DNA of 64,000 nt. Source: Bacillota bacterium. GTDB taxonomy: Bacteria > Bacillota > Clostridia > Acetivibrionales > JAEXSP01. The position numbers and the translations under genes are program-made. This document shows positions 8,801-16,156 of this stretch, piece after piece; positions within the stretch are counted from its first letter, which is position 1; the number at the start of each line of letters is the position of its first letter. A model generated the notes under the pieces. That model had not been told where the DNA came from. It did not search any database and saw only the letters and a list, made by a program, of their open reading frames with translations. The DNA is taken from positions 59,992 through 123,991 of the forward strand of contig JAEXSP010000036.1 of the NCBI GenBank assembly GCA_023453795.1, written 5' to 3'.

Positions 8801-9012
8801 GGCCGATCCTTATGACGGCTATTGCTACGATAGCTGCGCTGCTGCCTTTGGCTTTCGGATTTTCAAAGGGCTCTGTAATGTCCCAGTCATTGGCGGTTAT
8901 TGTAATCGGAGGCTTGACAACGTCAACCGTCCTAACGCTGGTTATTGTTCCTGTTGCATATGAAATGCTTCAGAATATCAAAAAACGTTTTATAAAAACC
9001 GAAGCTGTATAA
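5854..9012 (+). CDS. RND efflux transporter, SwrC/AcrB-like
   Basis: This 1052-residue RND-family pump has the usual two-fold architecture: TM1 near residue 12-32, a large extracellular porter domain, TM2-6 (about 340-520), a second loop domain, and TM8-12 (about 880-1040). The proton-relay region of TM4 reads GGLSVAIGRIVDDSIVVIEN, with the conserved aspartate pair. No membrane fusion protein or outer-membrane channel is adjacent, as expected in a Gram-positive, and the closest functional class is SwrC/YerP (surfactant and drug export). ATG is preceded by GGAGGGTC. A terminator follows at 9043-9084. Substrate unknown. Confidence 0.9.
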   Translation: MSFLTRFSLKNVSAVLILCLLVILGGAYSTTKLKKETMPNISIPIVAVYTVYPGASPSDIQEKVTKPLENLVSSVNGIKSINSTSSENISIVVAEFDYSKNMTEMQRKIDDAIKSFSVPANAMAPKTYSISMGDLPVVSLSISNDKLAPEELEQKVRESIIPGLSGIEGVAQVQLASDSQKAVYIKLIPAKLKQYGLTATTISQLIQANNFSIPAGSVSMNDKVEPIRVTGQINSIDELKNLQLPAMSGGQTEMTAEMKAKLAKLTPEMLAAMKPKPLTLGDVAEITLSTDKVTAYSRTNGNPSVILQVTKTQDANTVDVSDAVKKKLDAIKSNLPGGAGTEVKPILDQADYVKESINGMLREGIIGAIFAFIVILLFLRNFRTTIIACISIPLSVLFTLLFMKMLDITFYNMTLNILTLGGLSVAIGRIVDDSIVVIENIYRRLQTESIRNTELIKIAAKEVTTAITSSTLTTVSVFLPVIFVTGLAGVMFKPFALTVAIALISSLLVAVTVIPLLSKLLLLKGKSIKHSEFHEGKIMKFYEKILAWALNHKAIALITAFVLLIGSFSLVPFIGTSFITEEKENYINITINYPEGTDVKVINTKASEIEKALSKDSDVESYQTTVGTSTSNAMATMMGSGDSGSIMVELKKDSNLDNAIKKYKNKFAVNAGKAKISVVQSNPSSGGMGGINNVELQITGNDISKVKDTAVKLTKELTKIKGLEEVANNLAESKPEISIQVDQKKAIQMGLTAAQVGMTIRELLNDSNVTTMTVNNKTMNVKLGIKINSFNKIEDIKGIELTSPLGMPVKVSDIADVREVPGKVSIFTENGKEYAKVTGVITAKDTGSVNSKVLKKVNSLNIPEGIDVKMGGVSEMMGDTFTQLGIAMLVAMFAVFLVMVIALGEVMAPLAILFSLPLAAIGGLVALFITGIPLDMPSMIGALMLIGIVVTNAIVLIDRVQHKRKEGMAVREALLEAGRVRMRPILMTAIATIAALLPLAFGFSKGSVMSQSLAVIVIGGLTTSTVLTLVIVPVAYEMLQNIKKRFIKTEAV

Positions 9013-9042
9013 GTAGACAAAGTAGACATAAAACTAGATCAA

Positions 9043-9084
9043 AAATAGAGAGGTGGATCATTGCATCCAACCTCTATTTTTTTT
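9043..9084 (+). terminator. Rho-independent terminator of the RND gene
   Basis: AATAGAG-AGGTGGAT pairs imperfectly with ATCCAACCTCTATT and is followed by eight T's. It lies directly before the promoter of the next gene. Confidence 0.8.
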
Positions 9085-9142
9085 GCAAAGCATACTTGAC
9101 AAAATGTGCAAAGTATACTATACTAAAAATGCAAAGTTAACT
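9085..9142 (+). promoter_or_regulatory. Promoter with three phased operator repeats upstream of XRE gene
   Basis: A near-consensus promoter is present: TTGACA (9096-9101), 17 bp, TATACT (9119-9124). Three 12-bp repeats GCAAAGcATACT (9085-9096), GCAAAGTATACT (9108-9119) and GCAAAGTTAACT (9131-9142) are spaced exactly 23 bp apart. Each contains a full or near 8-bp palindrome (AGTATACT, AGTTAACT). They cover the -35, the spacer up to the -10, and the start region. This fits autorepression by the XRE protein encoded 20 bp downstream. Confidence 0.75.
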
Positions 9143-9161
9143 TAGCAATGGGGGTGAGCCG

Positions 9162-9365
9162 TTGAACACTCGAATTCCGGAATTGCGAAAACTGCATAAG
9201 CTTTCACAGGAAGAATTAGCGCAGGCAGTTGGCGTGACCAGACAGACCATCACATCTTTGGAGTGCGGTAAATATACAGCATCTTTGGTGCTGGCGTATA
9301 AGATCTCAAAATATTTTGGTTTAACCATTGAAGAGGTATTTGATTTTTCTGAAACGGGGGAATGA
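9162..9365 (+). CDS. XRE/Cro-family small transcriptional regulator
   Basis: This 67-residue protein is little more than an HTH_3 domain: LRKLHKLSQEELAQAVGV then TRQTITSLECGKYTASL. It belongs to the small clostridial/bacillar regulators that pair with a membrane protein. TTG start, with GGGGGTGAG 5 nt before it. The stop lies 4 nt before the next start, so the two genes are translationally linked. It probably binds the three-fold GCAAAG-type operator in its own promoter. Confidence 0.85.
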   Translation: MNTRIPELRKLHKLSQEELAQAVGVTRQTITSLECGKYTASLVLAYKISKYFGLTIEEVFDFSETGE

Positions 9366-9369
9366 AAAA

Positions 9370-9840
9370 ATGGATAAAAAGTTTAAAGACATAAAGTTTA
9401 AAGACACACTAAAGAAAAGAATAACCTACCTTAACTCATTTAACTGCCTTGCACTATTTTTTATAGTATTTACAGGGTATTTCGGAAATATGAGTGCGGG
9501 CGGGTCGAAGGAACTGGCGAGCATGATTCACGGCTTCCAGGTAGGCATATTCATAGGATTTGAGATCATATTTGTTTTTTACATAGGTAAATACAGAAGG
9601 GCAATAAAAAGCGAGGCTCTTTTAAACAGACTGTACATTGAAGAGAATGATGAGAGAAGCAGGCTTATTCAGGATAAAATTGGCGGAACAGGCTTCAATT
9701 TTGTTATGGCAGGGGTAGGAACAGCTACTATTGTAGCAGGCTTTATCAATCAAATAGTATTCTTTACACTTCTTGCAGTTCTGTTATTTGTTGTGTTGGT
9801 AAAAGGCTCGCTTAAAATATATTACAGGAAAAAATATTAG
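9370..9840 (+). CDS. Membrane protein of XRE-linked DUF2178-like type
   Basis: This protein has 156 residues with four membrane segments in two pairs (about 26-43, 59-79, 110-126, 130-147). Between the pairs sits a short polar stretch with the motif YIEENDERSRLIQDKIGGTGF. The N-D-E-R motif is seen in small membrane proteins encoded directly behind YdcN-type XRE regulators (DUF2178/DUF3796-like). The start at 9370 is chosen because it lies 4 nt after the regulator stop with GGGGGAA upstream. No biochemical role is known; the XRE repressor very probably controls it. Confidence 0.65.
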   Translation: MDKKFKDIKFKDTLKKRITYLNSFNCLALFFIVFTGYFGNMSAGGSKELASMIHGFQVGIFIGFEIIFVFYIGKYRRAIKSEALLNRLYIEENDERSRLIQDKIGGTGFNFVMAGVGTATIVAGFINQIVFFTLLAVLLFVVLVKGSLKIYYRKKY

Positions 9841-9848
9841 GAGCATAT

Positions 9849-11045
9849 TCAGAAAACATCGGCTGATTTAACTGCAATTTTTTCAATAGGCGGCCGCAGA
9901 AATCCTCTCAGAATAAAGAGGAGTACAACGGCCACGGAAGCAAATACCGGGATCATGGCGATGCCCGCCGAAACGCCGATACTGTCGTTTATTTTTCCTA
10001 TCAGCAAGCTTGAGCCTACTGACATAAGTCCGGCTGCAGTCATTATTATGCCCAGGGCAGAACTTATACCTTCGGTAAATTCCTTTGAAATTACCGTGAC
10101 CATGGTAGGATACATAATCGATATTGAGAAGCCGGTTAGAGAGAATAATATAGCCCATGAGTTTCCGAGGAAGAGCCCCGATACAAAAAGAACTATTGTA
10201 ATAATTACAAAGGATATGATAGTCCTGATATAGCCGAGTTTTTCAGCAAGGTATCCTCCGAATATCCTGCCTACAGTATAAATCAGGAAAAAGTAAAACA
10301 TATATTGTGTACTTTCAGATTTGCTGAGGCCTCTTTCAATCTGTAGAAAATTAATGAGCCAGGTGCCTATTCCCCCTTCTGTTGCTTCACAAAAGCCAAG
10401 AACCCCTATAAAAAGCCAGAGCCTTTTGTCCTTAAAAAGAGTTGAAAGGGGAATGCGGGGTGTTTTGCCCTGTGATGAAACATATTTTATGGGGGTTGTG
10501 GCATATAACACAAAAACAGTTCCTATAAGTGCAATGGCACTAAAGTAGATGTAATTCCATTCAATATTCTTTGAAAGCATAAAGCCTGCAATCTTTGGAC
10601 TGGCAGACGAACCAAGGCCGAAAAAGACGTGCATCATACTCATCATAATTGCCGTATTAGTTACGAAGACTCTTGATGCAAGTGAATTCAAGCCTATATC
10701 AAAGCAACCCAAGCCTGTGTTCAGGATAAGCATTGTTATCAAAAGGATAAAAAAGCTTTTGGTGAACAAAATACCAATCAAGCCTATTGTAATTACAGCG
10801 AAGCCAAAAGCAAGGACTTTCCTTTGCCCAATCCTATCGCCGATGATACCGCCGAAAAAGGTTGAGGAAAAGTATCCGAGTGAGGTAAGAAATATCATAA
10901 GTCCTATGTCTGAGTAACTTATAGAAAGATCCTTCTTAATGGATGGGAGGAGAGCTCCGCGTAAATTTCCGACAAAGCCTATAATGACCATTATTGAAAA
11001 AAGAAGTAGGATTGTACGTATGTTGATTGTTTTGCTTGATTTCAT
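9849..11045 (-). CDS. MFS transporter
   Basis: This 398-residue major facilitator has 12 predicted membrane segments. The loop between TM2 and TM3 reads GGIIGDRIGQRKVLA, the classic MFS G-x-x-x-D-R-x-G-(R/Q)-(R/K) motif, and a related FGGYLAEKLGYIRT occurs in the second half. The start at 11045 has AAGGAGG 8 nt upstream. An upstream in-frame ATG lacks a site. It lies downstream of an AraC-family regulator on the same strand, separated by a conspicuous inverted repeat, so that regulator probably controls it. Substrate unknown; the AraC pairing suggests a sugar or related small molecule. Confidence 0.85.
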   Translation of the reverse strand: MKSSKTINIRTILLLFSIMVIIGFVGNLRGALLPSIKKDLSISYSDIGLMIFLTSLGYFSSTFFGGIIGDRIGQRKVLAFGFAVITIGLIGILFTKSFFILLITMLILNTGLGCFDIGLNSLASRVFVTNTAIMMSMMHVFFGLGSSASPKIAGFMLSKNIEWNYIYFSAIALIGTVFVLYATTPIKYVSSQGKTPRIPLSTLFKDKRLWLFIGVLGFCEATEGGIGTWLINFLQIERGLSKSESTQYMFYFFLIYTVGRIFGGYLAEKLGYIRTIISFVIITIVLFVSGLFLGNSWAILFSLTGFSISIMYPTMVTVISKEFTEGISSALGIIMTAAGLMSVGSSLLIGKINDSIGVSAGIAMIPVFASVAVVLLFILRGFLRPPIEKIAVKSADVF

Positions 11046-11132
11046 AATTTTTGCCTCCTTGACAAGACCGAGCAATTTGCTAGTGGCCTGTAAAATCTAT
11101 AGGTTATAGATAAGCAGTCCACAAACAGAGGA

Positions 11133-11185
11133 AGTACATTTGTAACACTTTGAATTAATATAATATTGAAGTGTTACAAAGTACT
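11133..11185. promoter_or_regulatory. Long inverted repeat upstream of MFS gene, probable operator
   Basis: TTTGTAACACTT (11139-11150) and AAGTGTTACAAA (11169-11180) are a perfect 12-bp inverted repeat with an 18-bp AT-rich centre, extended by AGTAC/GTACT just outside. Arm centres are 30 bp apart, about three helical turns. There is no T-run, so a protein-binding site upstream of the MFS gene is more likely than a terminator. The adjacent AraC regulator is the obvious candidate ligand. Confidence 0.55.
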
Positions 11186-11237
11186 AGGTCCTATTCTAAG
11201 GCAATATCAAGCCAAAATATACCTGTTTTTTATCATG

Positions 11238-12098
11238 TTATTGTACAATATTATCCTTGTGCTTTCTTTCAAGAGATGGTGGCAAACCCTTATATTTTTT
11301 GTATATTCTGTTAAAATAGCTTACACTGCTGAACCCTGAGGAAATGGCTATATCTGTGATGGAACGATCAGTTGTACTAATTAGGCCTTCTGCCTTTGAA
11401 CACCTATACATATTCAGGTACTCAAGAAACGTCTTTCCCATTGTCTTTTTAAAGAATCTGCAGAAATAGTTTACCGACATGCTGAGTTGAGCTGCTGCAT
11501 CCTGGACTGGTATGTAGTCGCAGTAATGTTCGTCCACATGTTTAAGTAAACAGTCAAGTCTTTTGAGGTTTTGCCTCTGCAGTTGATATTTCGAAAGATC
11601 ATAATTATTTTCACATGAGTAGGCAAGGATTGCAGCAATGATCTTATAAATGCTGCCTCTAATGCTTATTTCATAGCCGGGAAGCTTTTCGGAGTCGAGT
11701 TCAACGATCTCATGCAGCTGTTTTGAAATCTGCAATATCTGCTTGTTACAGGGCTCCTTTGAGGTCAGAACCTTGCCCTTGTCTTCTGCAGGGAAGACTT
11801 TTATAAAATCAATATAAAGATCACTGCTCAATTCGGGTTCAAACTGAAGAACGGTATATTCCGCAAATCCTTTGACAGAATGAATATCCAGTGCATTAAG
11901 AAGTACTATTTGACCTGCTTCAACCCTTATAAATTCTTTATTGATTTGAACAACAGCCGAGCCTTCAAGGAAATACAGGATTTCCATGAAATCATGCCAA
12001 TGTGAAGAAATATTGCATGTCCCCTTCAGTACTGTCTTGAAAATCTTAATTGGGAGCAGCTTGCTGCCTAGATGTTCAACCTCTTTAAATACTTCCAT
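11238..12098 (-). CDS. AraC-family transcriptional regulator with cupin domain
   Basis: This 286-residue regulator has an N-terminal cupin sensor domain (HWHDFMEILYFLEGSAVVQI, about residues 32-51) and a C-terminal double helix-turn-helix: VQDAAAQLSMSVNYFCRFFK and ITDIAISSGFSSVSYFNRIY. The second matches the AraC signature well. Start at 12098 chosen from AAAGGA 7 nt upstream; a more upstream ATG would overlap that site. It lies directly upstream of the MFS transporter on the same strand with an inverted repeat in between. The cupin fold suggests a carbohydrate effector. Confidence 0.88.
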   Translation of the reverse strand: MEVFKEVEHLGSKLLPIKIFKTVLKGTCNISSHWHDFMEILYFLEGSAVVQINKEFIRVEAGQIVLLNALDIHSVKGFAEYTVLQFEPELSSDLYIDFIKVFPAEDKGKVLTSKEPCNKQILQISKQLHEIVELDSEKLPGYEISIRGSIYKIIAAILAYSCENNYDLSKYQLQRQNLKRLDCLLKHVDEHYCDYIPVQDAAAQLSMSVNYFCRFFKKTMGKTFLEYLNMYRCSKAEGLISTTDRSITDIAISSGFSSVSYFNRIYKKYKGLPPSLERKHKDNIVQ

Positions 12099-12266
12099 GA
12101 CAATTCCTTTCATACTTGATTTAGTTTGCCTGCTTCTATATTATATATTAGCTTAAAAATGTGTATCAAGTAAAATTGGGTAAATATGTTGTGGCCTAAG
12201 ACTATTGACACTTGAGGTGTGTGTGATTAGACTTTATAATATACAATGCCGAGGAGAGACAAATAG

Positions 12267-12812
12267 ATGAAGCTTATATTTATTTCTGACATACACGGTT
12301 CGCTTTATTATGCGAGGAAGGCTGTAGAAGCATATGAGAGGGAACAAGCGGATTTCATTGTGATTTTGGGTGATGTATTATACCACGGACCCCGGAATCC
12401 GCTCCCGAAGGAATACAATCCTAAGGAGGTTGCTCTGCTTTTTAATAGATATGCTGAGAAGATTATTGCAGTAAGAGGTAATTGTGATACCGAGGTCGAT
12501 CAAATGGTTTTGGAATTTGAAATAATGGCGCCCTATTCAACACTTTTGTGCGGAAACAGGAGGATATTTCTGACTCACGGACATATCCTGAATAAGGAGA
12601 ATCCCCCGAAACTTCGAGAGAACGATGTACTGGCTTATGGACATTCACATATTCCGCTTGCAGAAAAAAACGGATCAATATATGTTGTTAATCCCGGTTC
12701 AATATCCATGCCTAAGGAAAATAACCCTAACACATTTGCCGTGCTGGAGAAAGATACTTTTAAAATAATGGATTTTGAAGGGAATATATTTAAAACACTT
12801 TCTTTGTACTAA
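12267..12812 (+). CDS. yfcE: YfcE-type metallophosphoesterase
   Basis: This 181-residue calcineurin-like phosphodiesterase carries all metal-binding motifs in order: FISDIHGS (D8, H10), ILGDVLYHGPRN, VRGNCD, LTHGHIL and YGHSHIP. Length and motif spacing fit the YfcE/MJ0936 family of Mn-dependent phosphodiesterases. The physiological substrate is not established. GAGGAGAG precedes the ATG. Confidence 0.9.
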   Translation: MKLIFISDIHGSLYYARKAVEAYEREQADFIVILGDVLYHGPRNPLPKEYNPKEVALLFNRYAEKIIAVRGNCDTEVDQMVLEFEIMAPYSTLLCGNRRIFLTHGHILNKENPPKLRENDVLAYGHSHIPLAEKNGSIYVVNPGSISMPKENNPNTFAVLEKDTFKIMDFEGNIFKTLSLY

Positions 12813-12933
12813 TCCCAGAGCTTGACAAATAACTTCTGAATGGTATTGTTTAATTTAACCGGGTGGCTTTTTAGGGTTACATTATAAATGCGGTCTCTGC
12901 AAAATGCTGCACCGGAAGAAAGAGGGTGAAGAA

Positions 12934-14442
12934 ATGAGAAAAGTACGGAATAATCTTCCTATTTTATTATTGACAGTATGTATCATTATAACAGCCATAA
13001 TCACTAATGTTTACGCAGTTCCTAAAGAACATCAGGCCGCATCCCCAAAAGTGGTTAAGAGCTTGCAGGCTAATGTAAAGCAATTGGATATATACCAAGG
13101 GGAAAAAAACAATCTTCTGAATAAGCTCAAGATAACTGCGGTTTATTCGGACGGAACCAAAAAAGACATAACCGGACAGGTTGCTTTTTCATGTAAAAAT
13201 ATAAATCAGGTTTCTGTAAGCGGAGATTTTGTTCAGGGAATCCGCCCGGGAACAGCAGCATTGATGATTAATTTCGGTAAACTTGAAACAAGTGTCAGAT
13301 TGAATGTAAAAGCTGTGCCTGTAATTTTAATACCCGGTACTATGGGAAGTAACCTGGTTGATGCCGACACAAACAGGAAGCTTTGGGTGTCCATCAACAA
13401 GAGTAATATAGAAAAGCTGGCTCTGCCCGAAAACGGCGAACTTCCTGCATCCGGTCAGGATGGAAGCAATATAAGACCGACGACGATATTGGATGACGGT
13501 TCGGTTATACCACAATTGGACTTTTACAGTTCTTTTGAAACTTCCCTTAAGCTTGCCGGATATAATGTAGAAGCATTTCCCTATGACTGGCGTCTTGACG
13601 TAGACCTAAATGCAGAAAGACTGGGAGAATTGCTGAAAACATTGGCAAAAAAATACGATACCGATAAATTCAGCATTACTGCACACAGCCAGGGAGGTTT
13701 GATTGCAAAAAGGTATTTACAGCGGAGCATTAACTCTATTCCCGGTATGAAAAATGTCAACCCGGGTAAGGTTAAAATAGGCAAACTAATATTAGCAGGC
13801 GTTCCGCAATATGGAACTCCAATAGCCTTTATTTCATGGCTCACCGGAAAAGCATCGCCTTTTACGGAGTCTTTTATAAGCAAGGATACAATAAAGCGCA
13901 TCCTAAATAATTTTCCGGCCGTCTATGAGATGTTTCCGAATAAGAAATACTTTTCATCATATGCGGAAAATGGAATAAATACCGACAGATTTTCTACCGA
14001 AAGTTCAGCTTCCAAGACAGAGGGCAATTATAAAACCATGGCTGAATGGATAGGAGAGGACAAATCCTTCAATAAGCAGCTTTACAACAGGTTTATAAGC
14101 CTGTATGAAGGAAAGAACGGTCTTAATTCCTTGGAGCTGTTTAGTTCAAATACAAGCAAGTATGCAGACGTATATATAATAGCTGGTTTCGGTACCAACA
14201 CTGTTGCTGCAATCGATAAAGGCAAGTTTTATTATTTGACAGGGGATGGCACAGTTCCGTTGCTAAGTGCTACGGCAGGAAAACTGAAGAGTGAAAAAAT
14301 CAAGTATGTCAAAAATGTGGATCATGGGGCTTTACTGAAGGATAGCAGAGTAATCAATGAGATTTCAATTATATTATCCGAAAAAGCTGCTGATGCTGCA
14401 GGCATACTGAAGAGCCCCGGCGAATTAAGAAAAAGCAGGTAA
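12934..14442 (+). CDS. Secreted/anchored LCAT-like lipase with N-terminal Ig-like domain
   Basis: This 502-residue protein starts at 12934 (AGAGGGTGAAG upstream). A hydrophobic signal segment (NLPILLLTVCIIITAIITNVYA, split here after 19: NLPILLLTVCIIITAIITN) occupies residues about 5-27. A Big-like domain follows (residues about 45-120; LDIYQGEKNNLLNKLKITAV, then SDGTKKDITG). An alpha/beta hydrolase domain begins PVILIPGTMGSNLVD. The nucleophile elbow AHSQGG puts Ser at about 252. GDGTVPLLSAT and VDHGALL supply the expected Asp and His. This order is that of lecithin:cholesterol acyltransferase-like phospholipases. The product is probably exported or membrane-anchored, acting on lipids or esters outside the cell. 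Confidence 0.85.
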   Translation: MRKVRNNLPILLLTVCIIITAIITNVYAVPKEHQAASPKVVKSLQANVKQLDIYQGEKNNLLNKLKITAVYSDGTKKDITGQVAFSCKNINQVSVSGDFVQGIRPGTAALMINFGKLETSVRLNVKAVPVILIPGTMGSNLVDADTNRKLWVSINKSNIEKLALPENGELPASGQDGSNIRPTTILDDGSVIPQLDFYSSFETSLKLAGYNVEAFPYDWRLDVDLNAERLGELLKTLAKKYDTDKFSITAHSQGGLIAKRYLQRSINSIPGMKNVNPGKVKIGKLILAGVPQYGTPIAFISWLTGKASPFTESFISKDTIKRILNNFPAVYEMFPNKKYFSSYAENGINTDRFSTESSASKTEGNYKTMAEWIGEDKSFNKQLYNRFISLYEGKNGLNSLELFSSNTSKYADVYIIAGFGTNTVAAIDKGKFYYLTGDGTVPLLSATAGKLKSEKIKYVKNVDHGALLKDSRVINEISIILSEKAADAAGILKSPGELRKSR

Positions 14443-14464
14443 AATAGATATTAGAGGGGTTAAA

Positions 14465-15475
14465 ATGAAAGCTGAGATCAAATTAAGCAAAGCAATATTA
14501 CATATACTAGATGCTAATGTAAGCATGCCGGTGCTTTCAACGCAAGAGCTTGAACTTACAGAAGAAACAGAAGCGTTTCTGACAAGGCATATTCAAAAAA
14601 TATTCGATGACGGCAACATCCAGGATTCTGTCTTCTTTCCTGACAGCAGGATGTTTGGAATTATAGACGGATTTGTCGGAGGAACATCCGGTTTTATTGA
14701 AACAAGCAGGAACATAGCAACGTTTCTTTTTGAGATTTTAATTAAAAATATAGAAATTCCCTCTGCAGATTTGGCAGTCTGCCTTTTCAGCTGTGAGGGC
14801 AGGGAATATTTAGGCATTCTCAAGCTTAACTACAAAACAGGTTACTCCCATTATGTCTCGAATGTTGAAGGCGGTGTTTCAAACGCAATAATTACCCAAA
14901 AAACCTTGATGCCGCTAGAAAATCAGAAGATTACCGAATGCGCTGTTGTATCCATAAGAGACATGAAAGTCAAGGTGCTTCAGAAGGATTATGAAATTAA
15001 CGGTTCCAAAGAGGAATATTGGTCTAAGATATTTTTGCAATGCCACAGCGAGCTTTCGAATAACAGTAAGCTGAATATACTGGATAGGACGACGCAAAAA
15101 ATAGCAAAGAAATATTTTGAAGAGGATTTCTCTAAAGTAGCAAAGGCCAGAAGCGTTCTTGCCGAATCCTTGGAAGAGGCGAGCTCTGTAAGGATTGATG
15201 AGCTGGCTCATGAAGTGTTTGAGTCAAATGAGGAGATTAAAAGGGAATACAAAGAGGAGCTTCATAAGGCCGGAATCAGGGAAAATTCGGTTTCCATATC
15301 CAACGAACTTGTAGGAAGAAAAGTGAGGAACCAGAAAATAAGGACAGATACGGGAATAGAGATCAATTTTCCTTCACACTATTTTAATGACAAGGATAAG
15401 ATTGAATTTATAAATAATGTTGATGGCACAGTTTCTATCGTGATTAAGAATATTGGAAAGATTCAGAATCGCTAG
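14465..15475 (+). CDS. Nucleoid-associated protein (NdpA/YejK family)
   Basis: This 336-residue protein matches the 37-kDa nucleoid-associated protein family: an N-terminal LSKAILHILD segment, a central region KTGYSHYVSNVEGGVSNAI, and C-terminal GIEINFPSHYFNDKDKIEF with a conserved NVDGT-x-I turn. Bacterial relatives bind DNA; the exact role in clostridia is not known. GAGGGGTT precedes the ATG, 22 bp after the lipase stop, so co-transcription is likely, though no functional connection is obvious. Confidence 0.85.
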   Translation: MKAEIKLSKAILHILDANVSMPVLSTQELELTEETEAFLTRHIQKIFDDGNIQDSVFFPDSRMFGIIDGFVGGTSGFIETSRNIATFLFEILIKNIEIPSADLAVCLFSCEGREYLGILKLNYKTGYSHYVSNVEGGVSNAIITQKTLMPLENQKITECAVVSIRDMKVKVLQKDYEINGSKEEYWSKIFLQCHSELSNNSKLNILDRTTQKIAKKYFEEDFSKVAKARSVLAESLEEASSVRIDELAHEVFESNEEIKREYKEELHKAGIRENSVSISNELVGRKVRNQKIRTDTGIEINFPSHYFNDKDKIEFINNVDGTVSIVIKNIGKIQNR

Positions 15476-15495
15476 CCTTAATGGAGGAATGGAAA

Positions 15496-16017
15496 ATGAT
15501 TAATGAATTGCTTAGCTCTAGAAGAAGCATAAGGAAATATGAAGCCAGAGGGATTGAAAAAGAAAAAATCGATAATATACTTCAATGTGCTTTAATGGCT
15601 CCTTCATCCAGGGGAATCAGACCTTGGGAGTTCATTTCGATTGATGACAAGAGCATACTTCAGAAATTATCGCTTTGCAAACAGCATGGAGCAAGCTTCC
15701 TGGCAGGTGCTCCTCTGGGGATTGTTATAGCAGCTGATCCGGAAAAATGCGATGTTTGGACTGAAGATACATCCATTGCTGCGACTATAATCCAATTGGC
15801 GGCTCAAGCATTAGGACTTGGCTCTTGCTGGATTCAGGTGAGAAATAGATACCACGCCGACAGCTTACCGGCTGAAGAGTACATTAAGCAAGTCCTGGGA
15901 ATGCCATCCGGTCTGAAAGTCGAATGTATAATTTCTATAGGATATCCGGCAGAAGAAAAAAAGAGCATTGATAAAAATGGTTTATTATGTAGCAAAATTC
16001 ACACTAATAAGTATTAG
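15496..16017 (+). CDS. Nitroreductase family protein
   Basis: This 173-residue FMN-dependent nitroreductase has an N-terminal LLSSRRSIRKYEARGIEKEK signature (R-x-S-x-R-x-Y contacts FMN), an APSSRGIRPWEFI loop, and QALGLGSCWIQVR near residue 112. The start at 15496 is chosen because TGGAGGA lies 6 nt upstream; an in-frame ATG 15 nt earlier overlaps that site. Short clostridial members of this group reduce nitroaromatics or flavins; the substrate is unknown. Confidence 0.9.
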   Translation: MINELLSSRRSIRKYEARGIEKEKIDNILQCALMAPSSRGIRPWEFISIDDKSILQKLSLCKQHGASFLAGAPLGIVIAADPEKCDVWTEDTSIAATIIQLAAQALGLGSCWIQVRNRYHADSLPAEEYIKQVLGMPSGLKVECIISIGYPAEEKKSIDKNGLLCSKIHTNKY

Positions 16018-16156
16018 TATCTGAAAATCCAAACCTATATCATGATTTTATACTATACCCAATTTAATTACATTCATTTACATTGCTTGCGTTTTGCGCT
16101 ATCCTACATGCAACCCGAAATATAATTAATGGCATACTAATAAGGGGCTGGATATT

